Shown here in pieces: positions 53,114 through 62,168 of a stretch of DNA of 64,000 nucleotides. A model generated the notes under the pieces. The model made no database searches, was not told the DNA's origin, and was given only the letters and a program-made list of their open reading frames with translations. Position numbers and translations under genes: made by a program. The DNA lies in the NCBI GenBank assembly GCA_029255685.2, contig CM055311.2, positions 60,601,048-60,665,047 on the forward strand, written 5' to 3'. Every line of letters begins with the position of its first letter. The stretch's first letter is position 1. Source of the DNA: Silene conica. Its lineage: Eukaryota > Streptophyta > Magnoliopsida > Caryophyllales > Caryophyllaceae.

Positions 53114-53143
53114 CTTATCTTTACGGTTGCCAAAAAAAAAAAA

Positions 53144-53450
53144 TTAATTTACTCTCTTTTAAGATACACTAGATTTAATGTCCGTGCATTCACTTGTTGG
53201 AATTTTTTTAAAATGATTTTAGTTAGGTTGAACATTATATTCTTATTTAAACTATGAGAATGAGTTATTTGTGTGAGGTGTTATTTTGTAAGATCGATCG
53301 CCTATATAATAGATGATGTACAACCTAAAACTATGACGACACTTCTTTGCGCTCATAAGAGATTAGTCTTAAAAACAGTACGGATTATAAATAAATGTTT
53401 GATAATCATGAATAATCTTATCAAACAATTGTGTTGCATTCGGCTCATTA
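53144..53450. other. AT-rich spacer, nothing recognised
   Basis: No frame, repeat boundary or RNA gene seen between LINE-B and the MITE. Confidence 0.5.
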
Positions 53451-53907
53451 TAGACCTTCCCAAGCAAAAGGTCGATTTAATCGAGTTAATAACATATTAA
53501 CCCTTAATCTCACCTTATTGACATTGACCATCTTTTACCCTCCCAAGCAGAAGGTCACGACCTAGTTCACCAATTCAATCATTTTCCACTTTCCAACATT
53601 CTCAATCATTTCCCACTTTCCAACATTCCCAATTATTTCTCACCTTTTCTACTCCACCAAAACATCTCTCTTACTTTTTTCAATTAATATTTAACATATT
53701 TGCATAGTTTAATAGTTTTTCTTTTCTTTTTTTCTTTTTCTAATTTGTAACCAATGAGAATTTGTCACATAAGGGGTCAATAGATGAGTCAATTTACTCC
53801 ACCTTGGGTCACAAATTGACCCTCAACACCCTTGGGTCAATCCTAATTTTCTATTAATTGTAATTAACTTGACCCATGAAAGCAATTGACCTTGCTTGGG
53901 GATGGTC
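53451..53907. mobile_element. MITE with AGACC(A/T)TCCC(C)AAGCA ends
   Basis: Left end TAGACCTTCCCAAGCAAAAGGTC and right end GACCTTGCTTGGGGATGGTC form inverted repeats; TTA lies at both outer sides, suggesting a Tourist/PIF-Harbinger type. The interior contains further GGGTCAA/TTGACCC inverted motifs. The superfamily is uncertain. Confidence 0.55.
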
Positions 53908-53959
53908 TTATACATAGTTTGTATGTTTTACTTTCCACTACCGCGAGAGGTTTTACAGT

Positions 53960-54380
53960 TTAACTCATAAAACAATGAAGTTACTCGTAGAACAATGGAC
54001 TTACACACATAAAACAATGGACTTACACACATAAAACAATGGAGTTACACTCTTAAAATAATGGAGTTACATTAATTAATAAAACAAGGAGTTTCACTCA
54101 TAAAATAGTGGAATTACACTCATAAAACAATGAATTTACACTTGTAGTACAATAGAGTTACACTCGTAGAACAGTAGAGTTACACTCGTAGAACAATGGA
54201 GTTACACTCGTAGTGCAGTAGAGTTACATTTGTAGAACAATGGAGTTACACTCATCGAACAGTAGAGTTACACTCGTAAAACAATGGAGTTTCACTCACA
54301 AAATAATGGAGTTACACTCATAACACAATGGAGTTTCACTCATAAAACAATGAAGTTTCACTCATAAATTGAGACCGTGT
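53960..54380 (+). repeat. 22-bp minisatellite array (left arm)
   Basis: About 18 units, differing mainly by AAAACAATGG / AGAACAGTAG and ACACTCAT / ACACTCGT variants. Confidence 0.85.
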
Positions 54381-55359
54381 AAATTAAACTATATATGAAT
54401 AGATTAATAAAGTGAATTCTAATAAATATGATTTAGTTTTAAATAAATTAGGTGTAATTTCAAGTGAATAAAGTAAAATTTTGACCGGATATTGTGTAAC
54501 TCCCAATTCATGAAGCAGTGCAGAAAATTTTGAAAACTCAAAGGTCTAAAAAATAACCTCATCGCGTTCGGATCGAAAAAATAATAAATTTAAGCTTTTG
54601 TTTCGCCTTAATCGGAGTCTGAATGACGATTTACGAAGTCTTTTACGAACTCGCTTTTATTTTACGCGGGAATAAAGTTTCGTTTTTAAAATCCAGTATT
54701 TCCATATTTGAAATCTAGATGGTATCATTAATTTAATAGATTATTTGATAGAAAGAGAAAGTAAATTAATTAGACAAATGAGGAATTGAAATTATGAGAG
54801 ACAAAACATTAATTGCATGTTTGATGAGTGTTTTATTTTTATTTTAATCTCAGCAATCCAATAACTTAGCTCTAAGGGCTTATATTAGGACTTAGAACTC
54901 AACCAAATATGTGGACTCATTTGAACTCCTCTCTATATAAGGTCAAGATCCCGGTCAAAATATTTTTTTCAAAGTATTTTTTTTTACTTTATAGTTCGCA
55001 CCGTAAGAAAAATTCGCACGCGATCTTGATTTTCTATATATATATATAGGGTTAAGATCCCGCGCGAACTCCCTTACCGTGCAAACCCATAGTAAAAAGA
55101 ATCAAAAAATATTTTTTTTCAATTTTTTTTTTTGCGAACCAACGTAAAAACGTTCGCACGGTATCTTGATTCTATTCAAATGAGTTTACTTGCTATGTTG
55201 AGTCCTAGAGTTCTAATCTAAACCATTAGATCTTACAAAATTAATGGTTGAGATTAAAACAAAAAAAACACTCAACCAACATGTAATTAATTCTTTATTA
55301 ATTTTTTCTCTCTCATAATTTTAATTCACAATTACTCACTTTTGAGTTTTTGAGACTCA

Positions 55360-55650
55360 TGAGTGTAACTCTAATGTTGTACGAGTGTAACTCTATAGAA
55401 CTATGAGTGTAACTCTAATATTGTAAGAATGTAACTTTGATTTTTTAATGCAGTTTTTTATATAAAAATATTTATGAGTATAAATCAATTGTTCTATTAG
55501 TGGAACTCTATTGTTTTATGCGTGAAATTCTTTTATTTTATGCGTGGAACTCTATTGTTTTTTTGCATGGAACTCTATGTTTTTTTATGCGTAGAAAACT
55601 ACTGTTTTATGGTGGAACTCTATTCTTATTATGGGTAGAACTCCATTATT
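55360..55650 (-). repeat. 22-bp minisatellite array, inverted (right arm)
   Basis: The same unit as in the left arm but complementary (GAGTGTAACTCTAATGTTGT, later GTGGAACTCTATTGTTTTAT), more diverged and interrupted near 55440-55495. Confidence 0.75.
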
Positions 55651-55676
55651 TTATGCCACTATTTTCCGGCAAAACA

Positions 55677-56640
55677 ATGACAGGGGCCGCGACCACCAAC
55701 ATTTCCGCTTCTACTCCACCAAAATCGTTTCTCTTTCGCCTTTCTCTCTTGTTAATCAAGATGGTCCGGGACAAGCAATAACCCATATCAAACTTCAGAG
55801 CGACAATTATGAAAAATGGAGTCGCTCTATGCGTCGATCTTTGAAATCAAGACGTAAATCCGGAATTTGTGATCGGTCGATTGTTAAAACGACGGACGAT
55901 TTTTTACTCGGTCAATGAGAGGTCGTTCACTGCACGGTTGTTCAATGGATCAAGAGCTCAATCGATCCTTCGCTTCGGGATAATGTGTCGGACACCGAAG
56001 ACGCACATCTCCTCTGGACCGAACTCACTGATCAATACGCCGTCGTTGATGGTGCCAAAATTAATAACCTTAAAACACAACTCCATGAGAGCCGTCAAAC
56101 GAAAGGTATGTCGGTCACTACATATTACGGAAATTTGAAATTTGTTTGGGATGCCCTAGTTGCACACTAACCACCTTTTATGTGTACAACTACCAGGTGT
56201 ACCCATGGCGTCACGAAGGCAGCCCTTGTGCGACAGAATTCCGAGCGACTTCACAACTTCCTGATGGGTTTGGATCGTTCCCTTTATGGTCACATTTGTG
56301 ATCATCAACTTGCGCTTGATCCGCTTCCGTCTCTTAGCCGTTATAGCCGAAGCCTCTGATGTCATGTCTATGGCTGTCCCTGGCCCCTCCGCTTCCCTTC
56401 CCGTGCTGATTGGCGCGCCTTACGAGATGCCGAGCGTCATGAAAGAAATAGATTACGCTACTCTCATTGTGATGTGTCGGGGCATAAAGTTTCCAATTGC
56501 TTGATTAAATCCCAATGGTTTCCGGAATGGTGGGGTGACCGTCTGCGCACCCTCGACGAACTCAAAGCACGTTCCAAATCATCATCTGCTGCTCGGTCTT
56601 CGGCTCGCGCAAATTTTCTCACAGCGGACAGGGGTGCCAC
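55677..56640 (+). pseudogene. Ty1-copia-type gag fragment
   Basis: Begins MTGAATTNISAST, shifts frame, then shows the copia gag signature DGPGQAITHIKLQSDNYEKW, then LLWTELTDQYAVVDGAKI and LKTQLHESRQTKGMSV, and later HNFLMGLDRSLYG and a C/H-containing end (CDVSGHKVSNC then PEWWGD). Stops and shifts throughout; no pol part follows. Remnant of a different copia family from the element at 36076. Confidence 0.8.
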
Positions 56641-57941
56641 TTCTTCACAAGACCGTCTTAGCAGTATTATTGAGTTATAAATCTATATGCGTGTGTTTTA
56701 ATGATAACAAGTCTAAGGAAAATATATTATATACTCTTGCTTGTAATCGTGTGTTAAGTGTATATAGATTAACATACACGAGAGATGAAGATTTAAGTCA
56801 AGCGACAAGAAGCAAAGGGCATTCTCTATTATGAGGGATGATTCCAGAGTTGTTAATCAAGAGAAGATTGATTGAAGCTCTGAAGATCCTTGGTAGTCTT
56901 TCTGAAGATTAGTTAGGATAGATATAGAGTAACGGAATAAAAGTAATTAAAGCTTAATCGGCTAAAGTTATAGCTCCCTTCTATAACTTTGGTAGAACAG
57001 AAGTTCAAAGTTATAGCTCGCTTCTATAACTTTGAGAAGCAATGAAAGGCACGCGACTGATTTTTATTAGCGAAAACTTGTTTATTGTTGTAGCCTTACC
57101 TAAAAGGGATTGGACTATTAAATCTTGGTTGGATAAAAATAAAACGTCCTTTGGTTAAATGATTGGATAAATCAACTTATGAGTTGTTTATTTATATCTA
57201 AATACATTGGACTTTACTATATCCAATTTAATAAAACCCTAATTCTAGGGATTCGTGCTACGCGGCCCATGAAGCTTCGTTTGGACGCACGTCTTCTTAT
57301 GATAATATATATAGTTAGTAAATTATATATGAATTTACTAATATATCTTATCGAACTAGAATATGGTAAAAAGATATAGTTATGATTTTATATTGTTACT
57401 ATATCTTGATAATATTTAAGATAATGATTTTATATAAGATATTTCATATCTTATATGTATATAAAATCTTTCTTAAATTACAAAGATTTATCTAAGAATA
57501 TTTGCTAAAATAAGGATTCCAGTTTAGGTAATATTCTTTGGATTCTAGGGTTTGGAAAATCTAAGAGATCTAGTTCAAATATAAATAGACAAGTAAAGAC
57601 TACACAATATACACGACACACAAATATAAAATCATCAAATCGCTCAAAAGAAAAATCGTGTGTGCTCAATTGTGCTTCGACTTTCAATATTCCGTTATAA
57701 GATTTTAAGTGTTGAAAATTGTTCTCATTCGTTCAATTGTGAACTCAAAAAACATCGATAAGATTTTTCTTATTTACATAAGATAGCTGAGTATTTAACG
57801 ATACACGTTGTGAATCAAGTATTTAACGATACTTGGAGCTGCTAAGTATTTTACGATACTTAGTTGAGATACAACTAAAGATCAGTTGTACGCGTAGGGT
57901 TAGTAAAATTGTAATCCGGAGAAAGATACTAATTTTATTAA
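56641..57941. other. AT-rich, LTR-like sequence, left of the Mutator-like insertion
   Basis: No coding frame. It contains a duplicated TATAGCTC(C/G)CTTCTATAACTTTG (56970-57034), a TATAAATA near 57581, and repeated GTATTTAACGATAC motifs (57791-57867). Together with 59479-59530 (GTGGACGTAGGTTTCG) it reads like the U3-R-U5 of an LTR that the element at 57942 has split. This is inference; no second LTR is in the window. Confidence 0.4.
57933..57941. repeat. 9-bp target-site duplication (TTTTATTAA), left copy
   Basis: Identical to 59470-59478; a length of 9 bp is typical of Mutator-like elements. Confidence 0.92.
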
Positions 57942-58065
57942 GGGGAAATTGATAATCACTACCTACATAAGTACCCATTTTCACAATCACTACCTACTTA
58001 ATAAAACCTTCGTAATCACTACCCTAAAACTAACTCCGTCAACAAAATCACTACTAATTGGCCGG
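57942..58065 (+). repeat. Left 124-bp terminal inverted repeat
   Basis: GGGGAAATTGATAATCACTACC ... AATTGGCCGG. It contains three or four ATCACTACCTA-type motifs. Complement of 59346-59469. Confidence 0.93.
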
Positions 58066-58714
58066 TCTCTTGAATTTAAAAATTAAAGGACCAGTTTACC
58101 CTTATTCTAAGTAACTCCTTACATTCTCTATCAATTTCAAAAATCGACCAAAATACCAGAAACCCCAAATTCACCAAATTAGGGCTTCAATTTTCCCCAA
58201 TTTCTTCCCAATCATTGTGCATTATTCTTCTTTTCGATTGATTTCTTCATCAAACCCAGGTAATTGATTACTTTCGCTTCTTTAATTACGGTTTTTAGCA
58301 TTGTTTAAGTAGTTGTTTGTTTTTAATTTCATCTTCTTCTTTTCTTGGTTTGTTTTAATTTCATCTTCTTCAGTTTCTATGTTTGCTATTACAAATTTCT
58401 TACCCAGATTACTAAATCTCTTTGTTCTTTGAAGTATTTGGATGTAGATTTTTTAATGATGTTTGCTTGCATGTCCACTGTGTACCGTTTTATTGGTTGT
58501 TTACATTGATTATGTTCTTTGAAGTATTGGCTGTTAATTTGATATTAAACTTTGACTCCATGTTTAAATTTTATTGTTTAATTGCTTGTTAACTTGATGT
58601 TCTTTCTAGAATGGTGGATTTGGAGAAGATTACAATGGCTAAACAAAGAACATAAAATGCCTTAGACTTCATGCCATGGACCATTACTTTTTGAAGTGGG
58701 ATATCCGTCTCTCT

Positions 58715-59026
58715 TTAAAGATCGTTGATTTTTTTCCTTAGCAAAATATTCTCAGCTTTCAGTTTTTCATTTTTCTCCACCAAATGGGAATTCTCAGACT
58801 TCAACAAATTCGCCTCGCTGAACAAAATTTCCTTATCCAACATAACTTCATTGATCACATTTTTCTGCCACTCAAGTTGCTCACCATCTAGCCACCTCCA
58901 GAAATTACAATGACGGAATTTGCAGTTCATGAAATGTCTTCCTGGGTTGTCCCGAGTCCATGACTTGTTAATTGCGGGTGGAATACGACAGTGACACTTT
59001 AAGTTCGTTTGTCTATTACCTTCCAT
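58715..59026 (-). CDS. GRF zinc-finger and coiled-coil protein (element-borne)
   Basis: From ATG 59026 the frame has 103 codons. Residues about 10-45 fit a GRF zinc finger (KCHCRIPP, WTRDNPGRHFMNC, HCNFWRWLD); the four Cys/His-type ligands and the GR(H/R)F core are visible. Residues about 50-103 are Leu/Glu/Lys-rich with heptad spacing (NLLKSENSHLVEKNEKLKA), a coiled coil for dimerisation. GRF fingers bind single-stranded nucleic acid in several DNA-repair and topoisomerase proteins; the role here is unknown. A splice acceptor (TTGTAAATCAG) lies 10 bp upstream and a donor (AAG|GTATGTG) near 59146, so a 5' UTR intron is likely. The frame is unbroken, which is notable for such an element. An in-frame upstream ATG at 59083 lies in the probable intron. 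Confidence 0.7.
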   Translation of the reverse strand: MEGNRQTNLKCHCRIPPAINKSWTRDNPGRHFMNCKFRHCNFWRWLDGEQLEWQKNVINEVMLDKEILFSEANLLKSENSHLVEKNEKLKAENILLRKKINDL

Positions 59027-59345
59027 TTCCTGATTTACAACAAAATAAAAATGGCACAAATTCATTAACATTAATAACGACAATCAGATTCAGAAAAATA
59101 ATGAAGATACGAAAAATAATTAAAACCGAGATAAACACATACCTTAGGGGAAATTAAAATTGAAGAGTAAAAGGAAGCAAAGAACTAAATAAGATGAAGA
59201 ACAATGGAAGGAATGGGGGGATGCGTTTTATGGGAGGGGGAAGAAAGAAGGAACCAGTATTAAATAAAAGGGGAGGGGGTAGTTTAGGTATAATAAATAT
59301 AAGTTTAGGAGGGAAATTCAAATTTTAGGTCTTTAATGAGGTTTT

Positions 59346-59469
59346 CCGGCCAATTGGTAGTGATTTTGTTGACGGAGTTAGTTTTAGGGTAGTGATTACG
59401 AAGGTTTTATTAAGTAGGTAGTGATTGTGAAAATGGGTACTTATGTAGGTAGTGATTATCAATTTCCCC
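59346..59469 (-). repeat. Right 124-bp terminal inverted repeat
   Basis: Complement of 57942-58065, with one mismatch seen (ACTACC versus ACTACT near the inner end). Followed by TTTTATTAA. Confidence 0.93.
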
Positions 59470-59533
59470 TTTTATTAATCGAAAATAGTGGACGTAGGTT
59501 TCGACTTGTGAAACTAAACCACTTTAAAAGGTC

Positions 59534-59534
<1 letters not shown>

Positions 59535-59590
<56 letters not shown>
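59535..59590 (+). repeat. (TC)n microsatellite
   Basis: About 28 uninterrupted TC units. Confidence 0.98.
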
Positions 59591-59593
<3 letters not shown>

Positions 59594-59604
59594 TTCTTGT
59601 ATTC

Positions 59605-60475
59605 TTTCGAATTCGCTTACTTAGTTGTTTGATTTATGGTCATATTTGTCTTCTTTACATGAACCGAAGCCAAGGATTATACAGTTTGTTGCTATGTTAT
59701 GGTGTATTTGGGTGGCAAGGAATAATCGAATTTTTGAAGGATATCCTCTTATTCCAGAGGTTTTCAATAAGTTTAATGGCAACGCGATTGCTACGGTAAT
59801 GGAATTGGTCCAGATGAGAGACTGTCAGGTGGGTGGGGGGGGGGGGGGGTGGATACCGGGGGGTATGGAGGAGTGTATACAGAGTGTTAGAGAATCAAAG
59901 TTGATTCAACTGATGGGAAATTCAGAAGGCCGAAGTCATGGGTATTATGCAGGCAGTTAAATGGGCAATTGGAATGCAATTACGGCATATGGAGATCCTG
60001 TCTGAGTGGCTCAGTTGTGTATCTCAATTTGCAGGTTTGGAACGACATTAGCAGGTTGAAGACATTATAGATGATGCCCAACAGTTGTACACTCTTTTTC
60101 ATTGTCTTAGCATTAGTTTTATCCCTAGAACACTTAGGGGTCGTTTGGTTCGAGTAGGTGGAATGGAATAAATTGGAATGTCATACTATAGTGGAATGAA
60201 TTGAGATTCCCATACCACACTAAACATGTTTGGTTTAACTATTTTTCTACTATGGGAAGAATGGAGTGAGAAACTTGGGGGAGAGTAAGGTTTGAGATTC
60301 AAGGGAGTTAGAATAGAGTTAGAATCCATCAAGTATCTAACTCCATTCCAAAACAAGCCAACCAAACACTTGATTTTTCCAAGTCCATTTCATTTCATTC
60401 CAAATCCCCCAACCAAACACCCCCCTTAATAGGATTGCGCATGGCCTCGCTAAAGAGGTTATGCAAGCGTAGGCA
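59605..60475 (+). pseudogene. 5'-truncated LINE fragment (RNase H-like 3' end), split by a MITE
   Basis: Reads FVAMLWCIWVARNNRIFEG (the W.IW..RN block after the LINE zinc-binding segment), then a run of about 15 G near 59835 with a frame shift, then MGIMQAVKWAIGMQLRH and LFHCLSISFIPRTL. After the MITE it continues NRIAHGLAKEV. This is the C-terminal region of a LINE ORF2, related to the two complete LINEs. No poly(A) tail or target duplication was identified. Confidence 0.8.
60137..60425. mobile_element. Tourist-like MITE inside the LINE fragment
   Basis: 289 bp with ends GGGGTCGTTTGGTT and AACCAAACACCCCCC as inverted repeats and TTA at both sides (60134-60136, 60426-60428). Without the MITE and one TTA the LINE frame reads through (RTL-NRIAHG). 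The interior is also largely self-complementary (GGAATGGA/TCCATTCC motifs). Confidence 0.9.
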
Positions 60476-60904
60476 CTTTCCTTTCTGGTCCAGAAAAAGT
60501 ATAGTTATCAAAATGACACGAATAATAGGAATACGCTTGAAGAGTTAAGAACGATTGAACACCTAAGAGGGGGAGGGGGTGAATTAGGTGACCTTTTAAA
60601 AAATTTCTCGATTACTTGTATAAAGTGAAATACAAGTAACGGCTATTAAGTACTAACTTGAGAAACTTAATGAATAATAAGTTCACAAGAGGTACAGCAG
60701 GTCTAAGCAACAGTATGAATGACTGTTGCACAACACTGACAGCGAGATTAGAAAAAGATATGCGAAGGATAAAAATAAGAGTAAACAAATAAACAAACGA
60801 TGTTTTAAAAAATTGGTTCAGCTCCTACTCCGGAGCCTACGTCCAACCGTTATTTTATTGTTTGTTTAGAAGTTACTCAACTTAACTAAACCCCTTACAA
60901 TGAA

Positions 60905-61145
60905 AATAACTCACCAACCTACTCCGGTTGCATTTGCTCAAAGCTACTCCGCTTCAAGACTTAACTCGCCAACCTACTCCGGTTGCATTTGCTCAAAGCT
61001 ACTCAGCTTCAAGACTTAGACTCAAACTTAAAGCTACTCCGCTTCAAGAGTTAACTCGCCAACCTACTCCGGTTGCATTTGCTCAAAGCTACTCCGCTTC
61101 AAGACTTAGACTCAAACTTAAAGCTACTCCGCATCAAGAGTTTAA
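60905..61145. repeat. Tandem repeats inside the LTR (about 90-bp unit)
   Basis: Units contain CCAACCTACTCCGGTTGC, TTTGCTCAAAGCTACTCCGC and TTCAAGACTTAGACTCAAAC; two full copies and partial ones. Confidence 0.85.
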
Positions 61146-61604
61146 GAAGTTCTATCTCTGGTTTACAGGATCAAAATCTCAAATGTTCACTTAAGAACGT
61201 GGAAATTTACATTTAAGATCTAAACACGAGAATCATGGAACAAACTCATTATGTCACAGTGTAGCTTACTGATGCACGAAGATATTCAGACCCTTTGAAA
61301 ACGTTGAAGACTTTAAAAACAAAAATCGTTTTGCAAAACAAACTTAAAAGATAAACTTTGAAAGCACAAGTTTTGTTTGCAGAAACTCTCAATAAATATG
61401 TTGTAAAGCCTTAGCATTGAATGAGGCTAAGTGGTTTCTTTTATAGTACTCAAAACTTGGGTATTACCCAATGTGTACTTCCATTGTACTTTTATACATT
61501 GGATAATAGCTAGCCCACTTGACAAGCAAAAGTTGTTGTTTAGTTTTCATTGGCTTTTGATAAAGCAAATCTGATTTTTCTTTCACAATTGTCTCCTAAC
61601 AAGA

Positions 61605-61700
61605 TGCTTAAGTACTATTTGCATTTCAAATATAAACAATTCAAAAGCTCTTAAGTACTACTTGCATTTCAAATGTAAACAATTCAAAAGCTTTTATTAT
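61605..61700. repeat. 43-bp tandem duplication inside the LTR
   Basis: AAGTACTATTTGCATTTCAA... is repeated head to tail with about four changes. Confidence 0.85.
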
Positions 61701-62155
61701 TTTGCAAGTAAGGCATGTAACGAATAAAACGTGTTTTACGTCTCAATTCGTACGAGCCAAAAGAGAAGACAATTTTTCCAGAAAATAGATTTTGACAATT
61801 ATTTTTCCAGAAAACTAAGACGACCATTTTGCAATTTTCTCGAAACGATTTTTTACGTCTTAAAAATCTCCATGCGATATCAGACGCAACCGTCTGTTGG
61901 ACTGTTGCATGACTAAGCGGTCACTTGACTTTAACAAGAATGTTACACTTACTCTTACATTTGTGATTTAGGTTACAAGGGGATTGTTCTTGACTTGTGT
62001 TGTTCTTCTTGATCATGTTTGAAACACAATGGATGCTATCTTGTTGCTTTGTTCTTCAATCCACTTATTTTGCTTTGAACACTTAAACATGCCACTTAAG
62101 AACAAACAATTAATATATACAAAGACTTGTCATCATCAATTAAAATGTTCCAACA

Positions 62156-62168
62156 AATTCCCCCTTTG
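62156..62168 (-). other. Polypurine tract next to the LTR
   Basis: Minus strand CAAAGGGGGAATT ends directly before TGTTGGAACA. Confidence 0.7.

Larger units (their letters stand above)
45631..53140 (+). mobile_element. LINE-B: full-length L1-type LINE, plus strand
   Basis: About 7.5 kb, flanked by AAATTAATT (45622-45630 and 53141-53149; the right copy merges with the poly(A) tail at 53132-53143). 5' UTR, ORF1, ORF2 and a short 3' UTR are all present. Many frameshifts make it inactive. It shares ORF1 blocks, the ATGA overlap of ORF1 and ORF2, and length with LINE-A. Confidence 0.88.
53950..55655. mobile_element. Foldback-like element with 22-bp repeat arms
   Basis: Left arm (53960-54380) is an array of about 18 degenerate 22-bp units of the type AACAATGGAGTTACACTCGT; right arm (55360-55650) has the complementary units GAGTGTAACTCTATTGTT. 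Inner segments 54770-54920 and 55180-55325 are also inverted copies (ATTATGAGAGA..., TTTTAATCTCA..., GACTCATTTGAA...). Two further mirrored AT-rich pieces around AAGATCCCG and TTCGCACG(C/G)(G)ATCTTGATT occupy the centre. Outer boundaries and target duplication were not resolved. No coding frame. Confidence 0.6.
57942..59469. mobile_element. Non-autonomous Mutator-like element carrying a GRF zinc-finger gene
   Basis: 124-bp terminal inverted repeats that match at all but about one base, and a perfect 9-bp duplication. Inside, the minus strand has a spliced-looking GRF zinc-finger/coiled-coil gene; the plus strand has a UTR-like stretch with a possible intron (58260-58610) and a tiny frame. No transposase. 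This is the layout of a Pack-MULE or of a compact gene-bearing MULE. Confidence 0.88.
60556..62155 (-). repeat. LTR of a copia/SIRE-like element, minus strand
   Basis: On the minus strand it runs TGTTGGAACATTTT ... CTCTTAGGTGTTCA, 1600 bp with TG...CA ends. The plus-strand right side is followed by AATTCCCCCTTT, a complement of an AAAGGGGGAATT polypurine tract, so this is the 3' LTR and the internal region lies to the right. The termini and tract resemble those of SIRE-type copia elements. A TATAAAA lies at 61439-61445 on the minus strand. The left flank is ACGAT; the other LTR is outside the window. Confidence 0.7.

Noticed and set aside
45610..53160. Inverted flanks AGAGTAAATTAATT around LINE-B as transposon ends
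   Set aside because: The element is a LINE with a poly(A) tail; the direct AAATTAATT duplication explains the flanks, and the longer inverted match in AT-rich DNA is probably chance.
53273..53500. 75-codon frame as a small gene
   Set aside because: AT-rich spacer running into a MITE; no domain, start context or homologous pattern.
60928..61194. 88-codon repetitive frame (QPTPVAFAQSYSAS repeats)
   Set aside because: Produced by the tandem repeat inside the LTR; no support as a protein.
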